A stretch of 64,000 nucleotides of DNA from Pedobacter rhodius (GTDB lineage: Bacteria; Bacteroidota; Bacteroidia; Sphingobacteriales; Sphingobacteriaceae): contig NZ_JAPWGL010000002.1 of assembly GCF_027213645.1 (NCBI RefSeq), positions 496,001 through 560,000 on the forward strand, in the 5' to 3' direction. The position numbers and the translations under genes were made by a program. Under the pieces are notes generated by a model. It was not told where the DNA came from, did not search any database, and was given only the letters and a program-made list of their open reading frames with translations. Positions 45,293 to 54,874 of this stretch are shown piece by piece; positions within the stretch are counted from its first letter, which is position 1, and the number at the start of each line of letters is the position of its first letter.

Positions 45293-46375
45293 CTATTTTA
45301 CAAACTTATTTAATACAATGCGTAATGAATCAGGTTTAATTGATTTTGCAATAATTTTACCATTTGGTGCTATCAGATAATTTGAAGGAATGCTATCGAA
45401 TTTTATAGTATTAATTGCCTTACCATTCCACATTTCAATATCAATTAAATTTTGCCAGTTTATTTTATTGTCTTCAAGATATTTTCGCCAAACTTTTCTG
45501 TCAGGTTCTAACGCAACACTTACCATTCTTAATTTAGCCTTATCAAACACATTAAAAACTTCAATTTTAGGCTTGGTATAAACTAAGCTATGTGGGTTCC
45601 AGGAAGCCCAAAAGTCTATAAATGTAAATTTTCCTTTATCCGCTAAAACCGCCTCTTCATTATTTGCCCCGGGCAATTTAAAATCAGGAAACTTATTCCC
45701 TACTAAAAGTTCTTCCTTCATCACACTTAAATAGTTTTCGACTTTTTTCCCTAGTGCAATAAATGGCTGATAAGACCCGAATTTAACTTTAGCCCTGGCC
45801 ATAAATTTTGATAAAGAATTATACTGATTTCCAAAATCGACGTTATTGTAAATTAACATGAAAGCTATCGGATTTTTTACTGAATCAGCATAATTAATGT
45901 AGTTAAGTTCTATTTTTTTTCGCAAAGAATTTCTGGATGCAATGCTATTTTGCAAATCTTTAGCTTTTTCCAGCTTTGAAAGCTGACTGATTAGTTTCGC
46001 CTGTAGCGCATTGAATTTTATAATGCTTTGAGTTGCCGGAGAATTCTTTACCCGATTGTTCCTGGCAAAGAAATCGACATCTACTTCAATAACTTTATTA
46101 TCTTTTATAAAGTCTACCTTATAATTGTTAAAGCTCGATGTTATAGAATACATTTTCGGGGCATCATCGTTTATAAAAAAAACCGTAGGCTGTTTGTTGT
46201 CCGCCACCTTAAAAGAGTCAATTATTTTAGAATCTCCTTCATTGTCCGAAACGGATAAATACAAAAATTCGCCTAACCCTACTTTCTGATTTACAATAAT
46301 TTTATTTTCCTTTTTTTCACACGCTAAAAAGAATATGGTTATAAATACTAAGTAGTTTTTCAGATTAAATTTCAT
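45293..46375 (-). CDS. Thioredoxin-fold (TlpA-like) lipoprotein lacking the CxxC active site
   Basis: This 360-residue lipoprotein (lipobox FFLAC, Cys19) has an N-terminal DUF4369-like region (about 25-110), a helical linker, and a C-terminal thioredoxin domain (about 225-360). The active site, normally WASWCGPC, reads WASWNPHS (N260-P261-H262-S263): both catalytic cysteines are gone, while the cis-proline loop (SIPSNYLI, P330) is kept. It is thus unlikely to be a disulfide reductase and may be a binding or structural protein. It follows the SusC/D-DUF1735 genes but a terminator (46408-46437) lies between. Confidence 0.85.
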   Translation of the reverse strand: MKFNLKNYLVFITIFFLACEKKENKIIVNQKVGLGEFLYLSVSDNEGDSKIIDSFKVADNKQPTVFFINDDAPKMYSITSSFNNYKVDFIKDNKVIEVDVDFFARNNRVKNSPATQSIIKFNALQAKLISQLSKLEKAKDLQNSIASRNSLRKKIELNYINYADSVKNPIAFMLIYNNVDFGNQYNSLSKFMARAKVKFGSYQPFIALGKKVENYLSVMKEELLVGNKFPDFKLPGANNEEAVLADKGKFTFIDFWASWNPHSLVYTKPKIEVFNVFDKAKLRMVSVALEPDRKVWRKYLEDNKINWQNLIDIEMWNGKAINTIKFDSIPSNYLIAPNGKIIAKSIKPDSLRIVLNKFVK

Positions 46376-46400
46376 AATTAAAGGTATAACCTGGTCACCA

Positions 46401-46437
46401 ATTAATAAAAAGAGAGACTTCTTCTGAAGCCTCCCCT
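46401..46437 (-). terminator. Intrinsic terminator after the DUF1735-type gene
   Basis: On the minus strand GAGGCTTC-AGAA-GAAGTCTC is followed by TCTTTTTATTAAT. The stem is 8 bp with one G-U pair. It closes the SusC-SusD-DUF1735 operon. Confidence 0.85.
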
Positions 46438-46465
46438 AATATCATTAACTAAAAATATCCGGAAT

Positions 46466-47431
46466 TTATTTTCTAACCCACTTCTCATAAACTTGACGCG
46501 TCCAGCTTGCCTGACCTGTACCGCCCGATGCAACATAACCTGCATGCATATAGAAAGTTTTATTGGTTGCGTCATAGCTATTGTTATAAGTTGAATGCAA
46601 CCAGGGCGAAGTACCTGGTTTATCGGCAGCACCGGATGAATTTACCCATGTAGCGCTCGCACCGGGTTGATCGGCAGTCATAAAACCGCTGCCTAATCCA
46701 GTTGGCGTAGAACCAATCGGTGCATAGTTGGTTAATGTTGAACCACTTACATCGAACGAGAAATAATAGTTTGATCCGCCAAGATCACCAAATGGTACGG
46801 AGCATTTTGAAATCCCTAAAGTGCTCACTGCATAGGTTGCATTAATAGCCCTACCTGCTGTAGGGTGAAAAAGCCAGCCGGTAACCGCATAATTTGCCTC
46901 ATATGCATTCTTGGCTACTACCCTAAAAATTCCCGTACTGTAGTTTCCGCTAACTGTACCTGCACTTGCCGATGTGATTGAAATGCCCAATGCATAAGAT
47001 TTACTAAAATCAAACGATGCCGTTTTCAATTTAATAAGAAAAGTACCTTTTTTGGAACCGGCAGGTATCGTAACCGTATTTGACGATACCGTATATAAAG
47101 TAGTCGGTAAAATGATATAACTGGTAGAACTTGCAGAATTGTAAGTAGTAACTGCTGCATCGTTTATGGCAACATTTAAAGTAATATCACTTGGTGCTCC
47201 GGCCGTTCCGGTATAATTTATCGTTACCGGAAAATCTATCTCTGTAGCCGCATCAAAAGATTTAGTTACAATTGAATAAACTGTTGAACTCGTTCTTGAA
47301 GGCAAGTCCGCCAATTCGATAATACCACTGGATCCATCCTCTGAGAACACTCCTTCTTCTTTGGTACATGATGAAATAACGCACATTCCAAATGCCATTA
47401 CCATCAAATATATGCTATAGTATTTTTTCAT
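46466..47431 (-). CDS. DUF1735-domain surface lipoprotein (SusE/F-like position)
   Basis: This 321-residue lipoprotein has a lipobox (CVISSC, Cys22). The N-terminal half (about 45-165) is a beta-sandwich with the DUF1735/BT_3987-like pattern (DFPVTINYTGTAGAPSDITLNVAI, YTVSSNTVTIPAGSKKGTFLIKL). The C-terminal half (about 175-321) resembles the DUF4361-type domain that often follows it. Such proteins sit beside SusC/SusD and bind glycans at the surface or help secretion. It lies 14 bases after the SusD gene and is the last gene before the terminator. Confidence 0.8.
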   Translation of the reverse strand: MKKYYSIYLMVMAFGMCVISSCTKEEGVFSEDGSSGIIELADLPSRTSSTVYSIVTKSFDAATEIDFPVTINYTGTAGAPSDITLNVAINDAAVTTYNSASSTSYIILPTTLYTVSSNTVTIPAGSKKGTFLIKLKTASFDFSKSYALGISITSASAGTVSGNYSTGIFRVVAKNAYEANYAVTGWLFHPTAGRAINATYAVSTLGISKCSVPFGDLGGSNYYFSFDVSGSTLTNYAPIGSTPTGLGSGFMTADQPGASATWVNSSGAADKPGTSPWLHSTYNNSYDATNKTFYMHAGYVASGGTGQASWTRQVYEKWVRK

Positions 47432-47445
47432 TTTTTTTCTAATCG

Positions 47446-49041
47446 TTAATTATTATCCCAGAAAATTTTGCTTGTAAACGGATTTAAACCTGCAGGAACA
47501 TTAGGATTCAAATTGTACTCGGTCGTAGGATAAATGCTTCTAACAGGTAACCTGTCGCCTGTAGTTCCGATAGATTGGGTTGAAGCAAATGTTGTGGTTG
47601 CACCTGTTCCGGAAACCGTAGGATATCCTGTTCTTTTATACTCCTGCCATGCCTCAAAACCATTAACAAAATTTAAAGCAATGTATTTTTGAGTAATAAT
47701 CGCTTCTAATCTTTGTGCATTTGTTGCAGCAAGATTGTAATTAACCAGGTAACTGTTAGCATTTGCTGCTTTATAAGCTGTTAAGTAAGCCGTTTGGGCT
47801 GCCGCAGTTGCAGAAGCGGTTGATGCACCAGTTTTTTGCAGATAATTGTAAGAAGCTTTAATGCCACTATCAAAATTTGTGGCTGCATCTCCGGATAAAA
47901 CCCGACCGTTTAATGCTGCCTCAGCCAAAAGAAAATAAGTTTCGGCAGCCGGCATTAACAACTGGCCCATTACCCTGCTCTTTAAAATCCCTTGGGTTTC
48001 TGTTGCAGATACACCTGTTCCGGTACCAATATACCAAGCATTGTTACCAGAAATCCAGGAAGGAACATTCGTTTCATTGCCCAATTGATTTATCGGTGTA
48101 CTGCCTGAAGCAAAGTTTTTATAAATTAAACCTCCACGAGTTGCGTCGTTTAATTTTGTTCCGTTATAAAATGAATACATCCAAGTCGTTGGAATTCTTG
48201 AAGCGGCGTATGAACCGTTAGTACCGGTATAAGTAGAGTGATAGGTATTCCATAAAGGATTTTGCCTGTCACTGGTACTTACATAGCCCGGATTAACAAC
48301 TACATCATCTGTTAAAAACCCTTCAGAAGAAAATGTTCCGAATGCTGTTGATACAAATGAGGATATAGAGCTGTTTTGTGCTCTGGTTAAAATACGAAGT
48401 TTGATATTATTTGCAAATTGAATCCATTTCGTAACACTACCACCAAGCATTATATCAGCGGTACCCAAAGCAGTAACTGCTGAATTTGAGCCATAAGTTT
48501 TCAGTTGTGTAATTGAAGCATCTATTTCAGTCACCAGCGATTGATAAACAACTGCAGGATCATCATATTTTGGCGTTACATTATCCGAACCTTGCAAAGC
48601 TTCGCTGTAAGGGATGCGTCCGTATTCATCAATTAAAATCTGATAATAATAAGATTTCATAATTCTGGCTACAGCATTGTATAGCGCATATTTAGTTACA
48701 CCTGTTGTAGAATTAATGATGTACTGGTAACTGCGCAAATCAGAAAATGCATTATTAAATAATCCGTTATTGGAAGATGCATTCCAGTTATAAGTTAAAA
48801 CAATTGAGCCCGCATACGAATAGCCACCCGCATTTGCCTCATAACCCGCCGTAAATGCACCAAAATCAAAATAGGTTATAAAATTTGACGCCGTATTGTT
48901 TAGTGCTGCCGGCAAAACCAGTTCAGGTGTTGATGACGTTGCAGCATTTGTATTTGTGTTTATGTCCAGATAACTCTTTTTACAGCCAGACGCCGTAAAT
49001 ATTGCTATTATCAGGATTGATAATTTTAAAATTCTTCTCAT
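47446..49041 (-). CDS. SusD-like outer-membrane lipoprotein (SusD_2 group)
   Basis: This 531-residue lipoprotein (lipobox TASGC, Cys20) belongs to the branch with the N-terminal pattern SYLDINTNTNAATSSTPELVLPAALNN and the helical core YNAVARIMKSYYYQILIDEYGRIPYSEALQG. The late segments AETYFLLAEAALNGR and IITQKYIALNFVNGFEAWQEYKRTGYP are typical. It caps the SusC barrel encoded 12 bases upstream. This SusD branch is frequent in systems for which no glycan is known. Confidence 0.93.
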   Translation of the reverse strand: MRRILKLSILIIAIFTASGCKKSYLDINTNTNAATSSTPELVLPAALNNTASNFITYFDFGAFTAGYEANAGGYSYAGSIVLTYNWNASSNNGLFNNAFSDLRSYQYIINSTTGVTKYALYNAVARIMKSYYYQILIDEYGRIPYSEALQGSDNVTPKYDDPAVVYQSLVTEIDASITQLKTYGSNSAVTALGTADIMLGGSVTKWIQFANNIKLRILTRAQNSSISSFVSTAFGTFSSEGFLTDDVVVNPGYVSTSDRQNPLWNTYHSTYTGTNGSYAASRIPTTWMYSFYNGTKLNDATRGGLIYKNFASGSTPINQLGNETNVPSWISGNNAWYIGTGTGVSATETQGILKSRVMGQLLMPAAETYFLLAEAALNGRVLSGDAATNFDSGIKASYNYLQKTGASTASATAAAQTAYLTAYKAANANSYLVNYNLAATNAQRLEAIITQKYIALNFVNGFEAWQEYKRTGYPTVSGTGATTTFASTQSIGTTGDRLPVRSIYPTTEYNLNPNVPAGLNPFTSKIFWDNN

Positions 49042-49053
49042 AATTCTTTTGTA

Positions 49054-52000
49054 TTAGAAAGTTAATGATATGGTTGCACCATAATATCTTGTTGGAGGTG
49101 TTTGCGATAATGAGGTAATACCTACAGCATTACTATCAGAACCATTATTGCTGTAATCCGGATCGGCATACTGATTTGATTTAGGCAACCAAATGAACAA
49201 ATTCCTTCCCTGTGCACTAATGGTAGCAGATTTAACAAACTTTAAACCGTGAAGTAATGATGATGGAATTTTATATGCTAACATCAGCTCCCTTAATTTC
49301 CAGTAGTTGCCCGAATAAACATAGTTGCTTGTTACACCAGTATTAAGTGTGCTGCTTGTCCAGAAACCTGCACCGCCATCAGATACAGTAATGCTGTTGT
49401 TAGCAACATAGGTACCTGAAGTTGAATCATAATAGGATGAATTTGGAAATACAAATTTTTCCCGGTTGTAGTAAGCACTTCTGGCAGATGAACCGGTGAA
49501 ATCGAAGGTAGAACCCGAACTCGCATACTGAACATAATTCGAACGGTATTCAAATAAGCCTGAAAAAGTCAAACCTTTATAGCTCAATTGAAAATCCAGT
49601 CCTAATCTGTTTTTAGGAACGGTATTGCCCAGAATATTACCTTGGGTAGTACCTACTGGGTTACCTGTATTCTTATCTACAACAACCCGTCCCTCAGTAT
49701 CGCGAATATAATCACTGCCGATAATAACAGGATATATAGAACCTACCTGACCATAAATTGTTGTGCTTCCACTCGCACCAATTCTGGTTAAATCATTAGA
49801 TAATGACACTAATTTATTATCAAGGTAAGTGTAATTACCGCCGATTCTTAAATTCCAGTTGCCTTTTTTAAACGGATTAAAATGTAATTCAGTTTCCCAG
49901 CCTTCGTTCGTTAACTCTCCGGTATTCAACAAGAAACTAGTGTAACCTGTAGTAGCTGAAATACCGGCTTCAATTGCCTGTCCTGTTGAGCTGGTATTAT
50001 AGTAAGTTACTTTTCCATCTATTGCACCTTTCATTAGCCTAAAATCCATACCAGCTTCATAACCTGTGGTTATTTCTGGTTTTAAATTGTTCGACACAAC
50101 CCTCGAACTCGGCGTATACCCCGTGCCATAACCATAGCCTGTTTGTGAATTAAAAACAGACTCCAAAGAATATGCACCTCCGTTAGTTGAATTACCCACA
50201 TTCACGTTACCAACTTTAGATAAACCAGCCCTAACTTTAATGTAATCGATAACCTTAATGTTTTTTAAGAATTCGAGAGCATCAGTCGGAATGAAGGATA
50301 CATCTATCGCCGGATAAAAGAATGACCTGTTTGCAGGGGCTAAAACAGAAACCCAGTCATTGCGACCGGTTAAGTGCACATATAAATATTTTCTATAGCC
50401 AAAGGTTAAATCAGCCCATAAACCATATTGACGCGTATTGTAATTGGATTCATCAGCAGATGGTGTACCGGTGATATTTCCCAAATTATACAATTCAGGT
50501 ACTTTCAAACCACTACCTGAAGCATTTAAATATTTATAATTATAACTTTTCAAAGAAGCACCTAGTAAAGCATTTACAGAAAAATCCTTAATGTCTTTTT
50601 TGATATTGGCAAAAAAGTCTGTACTGAAATTGCTTGTAGATAACATCTGATCACTTACCGCACTACCCTCATTAGTCTTTGCCGAGTGGCTTAAAGTATA
50701 CTGTGTATACGTATAACCCATTGTATTATTTTTATTTTCGTAATAACGATTACTTAATGCGGCCCTGTAAGTAAAATCCAGCCAATCAGTCGTTTTGTGT
50801 TTCAACTCTAATAAACCTGTTAAATAATCATTTTTTGTATTTTGTCTGTAGTTATCAATGGCCCAATATGGATTCTCATAATAATCGTTATAATAATTAT
50901 CAGGATTACCCCAACTTGTAGGATCCTGCCAGTTAGAATAATCCAGTAAAGGTATCTGGGCGGGTGTATTTAATAAATTGTTATAAACCGTAGAGGTTGC
51001 ACTGGTAATATCATATTTATTCTGTATGTAACTTGCATTATAGTTAGCAGAAAACTTTTTTGAGAAATTCCTTGAACCATTAAACCTGAGCGAAGCTCTT
51101 GTAAACTTATCTTTTGGAGTTGTACCGGCACCATTTAAATATTGTGCAGATAAGTAGGTTGAAGATGTTTCTGTTGCAGATGACAATGAAATATCTGTTT
51201 GATTGGACACACCGATATCCCAGAAATCATATTTGTCATTTCTAGAGGAGTACACTGTATACTGCTGCTGCCCGCTTTCTGTTAAACGGCCAATCTCTCT
51301 GACAGAGCCATCAAAAGCAGGCCCGTACTGCTGGTTTTCAATTGCTTCATAAACCTGAGCGCCGGATGTGGATCCGGAACCAAAGCTATTTTGCAGCTTA
51401 GGATAAAAACTCACCTGCTCTAATGCAGTTGTGTTCGATACTTTAATCACAGGTGTGCCAATCTTACCTTTTTTTGTAGTAATGATTAGCGCTCCATTTG
51501 ACGCATCTGAACCATATAATGCAGCACCACTAGCACCATTTAATACCGTAATATCTTCAACATCATCAGGATTAATATTGCCTAATAATGAATTGGGAAC
51601 AACAGCACCATCTAAAACCAGTAAAGCCTGGTTATTACCGGTAATTGAACGGTTTCCCCTCAAAACCAAACGATAATTTGGATTTACACCACTGCTTACA
51701 GCACTAATCTGTAATCCAGGCACTTTACCTACTAAACCACCGGCAAGTGTTGGAGATTTGCCTGCAGTTAGCGTCTCAGCATCGATTCTTGTAGAAGCAT
51801 AACCTTGCTCTCTTGCAGCCCGCTTAACACCGCCCGCGGTTATAACAACTTCATCTAAATTCTTGGTATCTGATTCCAAAGCAACGTCAAGACTGTTGTT
51901 GGAAACAGCAATTTCTCTGGAATTGTAGCCAACAAAACTAAATACCAGTTCAATTTTACCAGCCGGAACTTTTATGGAATACCTTCCGTTTGCACCAGAT

Positions 52001-52164
52001 GTAGCACCCGTTACGGTTCCTTTTACTTTCACACTTACCCCTGGGATGGGTAAGCCGTCATCTTTAGCCGTTACCATACCGGTAATAGTTCTGTCTTGTG
52101 CGGAAACTTTTGTAGCCAGCAAGATCATAAAGAATAACAAACACTTTAGTAGTTTTCTTTTCAT
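49054..52164 (-). CDS. SusC/RagA-family TonB-linked outer-membrane transporter
   Basis: This is a 1036-residue SusC. Signal peptide (to about 22, KVSAQ), carboxypeptidase-D-like domain (RTITGMVTAKDDGLPIPGVSVKV onward), TonB-box-like LDEVVITAGGVKRAAREQGYAST (the VxxGY type is altered), plug (LLVLDGAVVPNSLLGNINPDDVEDITVLNGASGAALYGSDASNGALIITTKKG) and barrel. It opens the operon SusC - SusD - DUF1735 protein. Confidence 0.95.
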   Translation of the reverse strand: MKRKLLKCLLFFMILLATKVSAQDRTITGMVTAKDDGLPIPGVSVKVKGTVTGATSGANGRYSIKVPAGKIELVFSFVGYNSREIAVSNNSLDVALESDTKNLDEVVITAGGVKRAAREQGYASTRIDAETLTAGKSPTLAGGLVGKVPGLQISAVSSGVNPNYRLVLRGNRSITGNNQALLVLDGAVVPNSLLGNINPDDVEDITVLNGASGAALYGSDASNGALIITTKKGKIGTPVIKVSNTTALEQVSFYPKLQNSFGSGSTSGAQVYEAIENQQYGPAFDGSVREIGRLTESGQQQYTVYSSRNDKYDFWDIGVSNQTDISLSSATETSSTYLSAQYLNGAGTTPKDKFTRASLRFNGSRNFSKKFSANYNASYIQNKYDITSATSTVYNNLLNTPAQIPLLDYSNWQDPTSWGNPDNYYNDYYENPYWAIDNYRQNTKNDYLTGLLELKHKTTDWLDFTYRAALSNRYYENKNNTMGYTYTQYTLSHSAKTNEGSAVSDQMLSTSNFSTDFFANIKKDIKDFSVNALLGASLKSYNYKYLNASGSGLKVPELYNLGNITGTPSADESNYNTRQYGLWADLTFGYRKYLYVHLTGRNDWVSVLAPANRSFFYPAIDVSFIPTDALEFLKNIKVIDYIKVRAGLSKVGNVNVGNSTNGGAYSLESVFNSQTGYGYGTGYTPSSRVVSNNLKPEITTGYEAGMDFRLMKGAIDGKVTYYNTSSTGQAIEAGISATTGYTSFLLNTGELTNEGWETELHFNPFKKGNWNLRIGGNYTYLDNKLVSLSNDLTRIGASGSTTIYGQVGSIYPVIIGSDYIRDTEGRVVVDKNTGNPVGTTQGNILGNTVPKNRLGLDFQLSYKGLTFSGLFEYRSNYVQYASSGSTFDFTGSSARSAYYNREKFVFPNSSYYDSTSGTYVANNSITVSDGGAGFWTSSTLNTGVTSNYVYSGNYWKLRELMLAYKIPSSLLHGLKFVKSATISAQGRNLFIWLPKSNQYADPDYSNNGSDSNAVGITSLSQTPPTRYYGATISLTF

Positions 52165-52579
52165 TTACATTTAATTTTAGTTTAAATAGTTAATAATATA
52201 TTTGAAGAATTAATCATAACATGGTTGAGTAGAACCGGAGAACTCCTGCTGTTTACTGTTCCAAAAAAAATGATTAGTCAAATTTTTTCATCTTGTTAGA
52301 AATGCTGAGCAGATTTCTGGTTCTTTTCGAACAAACGTGATGATTAACAATTCGACAACTAATAAAGAATATTGAAAACAACTAAAATTTTAAGAAACGA
52401 CATACGCCGGTTTTATACCGATAAACAGGTTTAACATTGTTAAAATCCTTTTTTATCTGGAATTTTTCATTAATTTTTAATAAGAGCGTTTATTTTTATT
52501 GATTTTTTTTGAAAATTTCAGGTAAACACAACAAAACATAAAAACAATAAAACAAAAACATAACTAAAATACATACCTA
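52165..52579. other. Divergent promoter region, SusC (-) / hydroxyacyl-CoA dehydrogenase (+)
   Basis: No gene is seen. The 415 AT-rich bases should hold both promoters. No repeat or strong palindrome was noticed. Confidence 0.5.
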
Positions 52580-53473
52580 ATGAAAAACATATCTGTTATA
52601 GGCTCCGGAACAATGGGAAATGGTATTGCACATACATTTGCACAGTTCGGATACAGCGTAAATTTGATAGACATCAATCAAAATGCTTTAGACAAAGCAT
52701 TACAAACCATACAGAAAAATCTCGACAGGCAGGTTCTTAAAGGAACGTTAACTGAAGAACAAAAATCAGAAACATTACAGAACATTAAAACATTCACTTC
52801 TATTGAATCCGGTGTAAAAGCAGCTGATTTAGTTGTTGAGGCGGCTACAGAAAATATTGAATTAAAACTTAAAATATTTAAAGATTTAGATGCATTCGCC
52901 CCAGCTGATGCAATTTTAGCTTCAAACACGTCGTCAATATCAATTACCCAAATTGCGGCAGTTACAAACCGTGGTGATAACGTAATTGGCATGCATTTCA
53001 TGAACCCGGTTCCGGTAATGAAACTTGTTGAAGTGATAAGGGGATACCAGACACGTAATGAAACGACTGAAAAAATAATGGTGCTTTCAGAAAGTTTGCA
53101 GAAAACGCCCGTTGAAGTAAATGATTATCCTGGTTTTGTGGCAAACCGGATTTTAATGCCAATGATCAATGAAGCGATTTACACCTTACATGAAGGTGTT
53201 GCTGGCGTATACGAAATTGATACGGTTATGAAACTCGGAATGGCACACCCGATGGGACCATTACAATTGGCCGACTTTATTGGTTTAGATGTCTGTCTGG
53301 CCATATTGAAAGTTTTATATGATGGTTTTGGTAATCCAAAATATGCACCCTGCCCGCTTTTGGTCAATATGGTTGCGGCCGGTAAAAAAGGTATTAAAAC
53401 AGGCGAAGGTTTTTATGAATATGCTAACGGATCAAAAGATCTGATAATTGCCGGCAAATTTAAAAAATCCTAA
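52580..53473 (+). CDS. 3-hydroxybutyryl-CoA dehydrogenase family
   Basis: This 297-residue NAD-dependent enzyme oxidises (S)-3-hydroxyacyl-CoA in fatty-acid or butanoate metabolism. The Rossmann motif VIGSGTMGNGIAHTFAQFGYSVNLID (residues 5-30), the conserved ASNTSSISI and GMHFMNPVPVMKLVEVIRG (with the catalytic His) and the C-terminal helical domain (PGFVANRILMPMINEAIY; HPMGPLQLADFIGLD) are all present. It is followed 31 bases later by ruvB, which has its own promoter. Confidence 0.95.
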   Translation: MKNISVIGSGTMGNGIAHTFAQFGYSVNLIDINQNALDKALQTIQKNLDRQVLKGTLTEEQKSETLQNIKTFTSIESGVKAADLVVEAATENIELKLKIFKDLDAFAPADAILASNTSSISITQIAAVTNRGDNVIGMHFMNPVPVMKLVEVIRGYQTRNETTEKIMVLSESLQKTPVEVNDYPGFVANRILMPMINEAIYTLHEGVAGVYEIDTVMKLGMAHPMGPLQLADFIGLDVCLAILKVLYDGFGNPKYAPCPLLVNMVAAGKKGIKTGEGFYEYANGSKDLIIAGKFKKS

Positions 53474-53492
53474 TTTTTTTAGCATTTAATTT

Positions 53493-53500
53493 TATATTTG
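53493..53500 (+). promoter_or_regulatory. ruvB: -7 promoter box of ruvB, almost leaderless
   Basis: TATATTTG matches TAnnTTTG and ends 4 bases before the ruvB ATG. The -33 box is not clear (T-rich stretch only). Confidence 0.5.
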
Positions 53501-53504
53501 CTTT

Positions 53505-54527
53505 ATGAATGAGAATCTTGATCCCGAAGCAAGCAACCTGACACCCACCGACAGAGATATCGAAAGGGTTTTACGGCCACAGGCTTTTGAAGATTTTACC
53601 GGACAGGAAAAAGTGATGGAAAACTTACGAATCTTTGTTCAGGCAGCAAAACTTCGTGGTGAGGCTTTAGATCATGTATTGCTTCATGGTCCTCCCGGAT
53701 TAGGAAAAACAACATTATCTTATATAATAGCAAATGAAATGGGCGCCGGTATCAAAGTTACTTCCGGTCCTGTTTTAGATAAGCCAGGTGATTTGGCTGG
53801 TTTGCTAACCGGTTTAGATACCGGCGATATTCTTTTTATCGATGAAATCCATCGTTTATCACCCTTAGTAGAAGAATACCTGTATTCGGCAATGGAAGAT
53901 TTTAAGATAGACATTATGCTGGAAACCGGCCCTAACGCGCGTTCCGTACAGATATCTTTAAATCCTTTTACTTTAGTTGGTGCTACAACCCGGTCGGGAT
54001 TACTGACTGCACCATTAAGAGCACGATTCGGCATCAATGCGAGGTTAGCGTATTATGATGCTAAACTTTTAACCACCATCGTTCTTCGTTCTTCTGATAT
54101 TTTAAAAACACCAATTAACGATGAAGGCGCATACGAAATTGCCAGAAGAAGTCGTGGAACACCTCGTATTGCAAATGCATTGCTTCGCAGAACGAGAGAC
54201 TTTGCCCAGATAAAAGGTAATGGAAATATTGACACCGAAATTGCCCGTTATGCCTTAAACGCGCTTAATGTTGATGAGCATGGACTAGATGAAATGGATA
54301 ATAAAATTTTGGTAACCATTATCGACAAATTTAAAGGAGGACCCGTTGGTTTAAAAACCATTGCAACTGCAGTTGGCGAAGATGAAGGTACAATTGAAGA
54401 GGTTTATGAGCCGTTTTTAATTCAGGAAGGTTACATCATGCGTACATCCCGCGGCCGTGAAGTTACCGAAGCCGCTTATAAACACCTTAAGAAAAATTAT
54501 CCGGGACAAACAGGGAAGTTATTTTAA
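53505..54527 (+). CDS. ruvB: Holliday junction branch-migration helicase RuvB
   Basis: This 340-residue AAA+ motor drives Holliday-junction migration with RuvA. Walker [10 protein letters not shown] (about 65-73), Walker B LFIDEIHR (about 109-116), sensor GATTRSG, arginine-finger region LRARFGI, and the C-terminal winged helix ([37 protein letters not shown]) are present. The length is standard. Confidence 0.98.
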   Translation: MNENLDPEASNLTPTDRDIERVLRPQAFEDFTGQEKVMENLRIFVQAAKLRGEALDHVLLHGPPGLGKTTLSYIIANEMGAGIKVTSGPVLDKPGDLAGLLTGLDTGDILFIDEIHRLSPLVEEYLYSAMEDFKIDIMLETGPNARSVQISLNPFTLVGATTRSGLLTAPLRARFGINARLAYYDAKLLTTIVLRSSDILKTPINDEGAYEIARRSRGTPRIANALLRRTRDFAQIKGNGNIDTEIARYALNALNVDEHGLDEMDNKILVTIIDKFKGGPVGLKTIATAVGEDEGTIEEVYEPFLIQEGYIMRTSRGREVTEAAYKHLKKNYPGQTGKLF

Positions 54528-54540
54528 AGTTGTAAATTTT

Positions 54541-54810
54541 TTTCCCGCAGATTTAAAACATATCATATTTCATTTGAATCATTATTTTTAATCCCCGAAA
54601 ATCTGCGCTCCTTATCTGCGTAAATCTAAGGGAAATAAAAATTTTATATTCAATATTATATTTCATTGAATCATAAGCTTATCCCCGAAAATCTGCGCTC
54701 CTTATCTGCGTAAATCTGCGGGAAATAAAAATTTTATATTCAATATCATATTTTATTTGAATCATAAGCTTATCCCCGAAAATCTGCGCTCCTTTTCTGC
54801 AAATATCACC
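54541..54810. repeat. 90-bp tandem repeat, about three copies
   Basis: The marker ATCCCCGAAAATCTGCGCTC recurs at 54591, 54681 and 54772, periods of 90 and 91 bases. Between them CCTTATCTGCGTAAATCT, GGGAAATAAAAATTTTATATT and GAATCAT are repeated. TTTCCCGCAGATTTA (54541-54555) and its exact reverse complement (54711-54725) form a long-range inverted repeat. The array fills the gap after ruvB (54528-54874), which holds no gene. Confidence 0.8.
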
Positions 54811-54874
54811 GGGAAACCATTTTCTAGCAAACATTTCCCCTACTTGTCCGTTCATACCATATAAACCAAACAAA

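Noticed and set aside
54541-54810. CRISPR array suggested by regular 90-bp repeats
   Set aside because: Almost the entire 90-bp unit is repeated, so there are no unique spacers; it is an ordinary tandem repeat.
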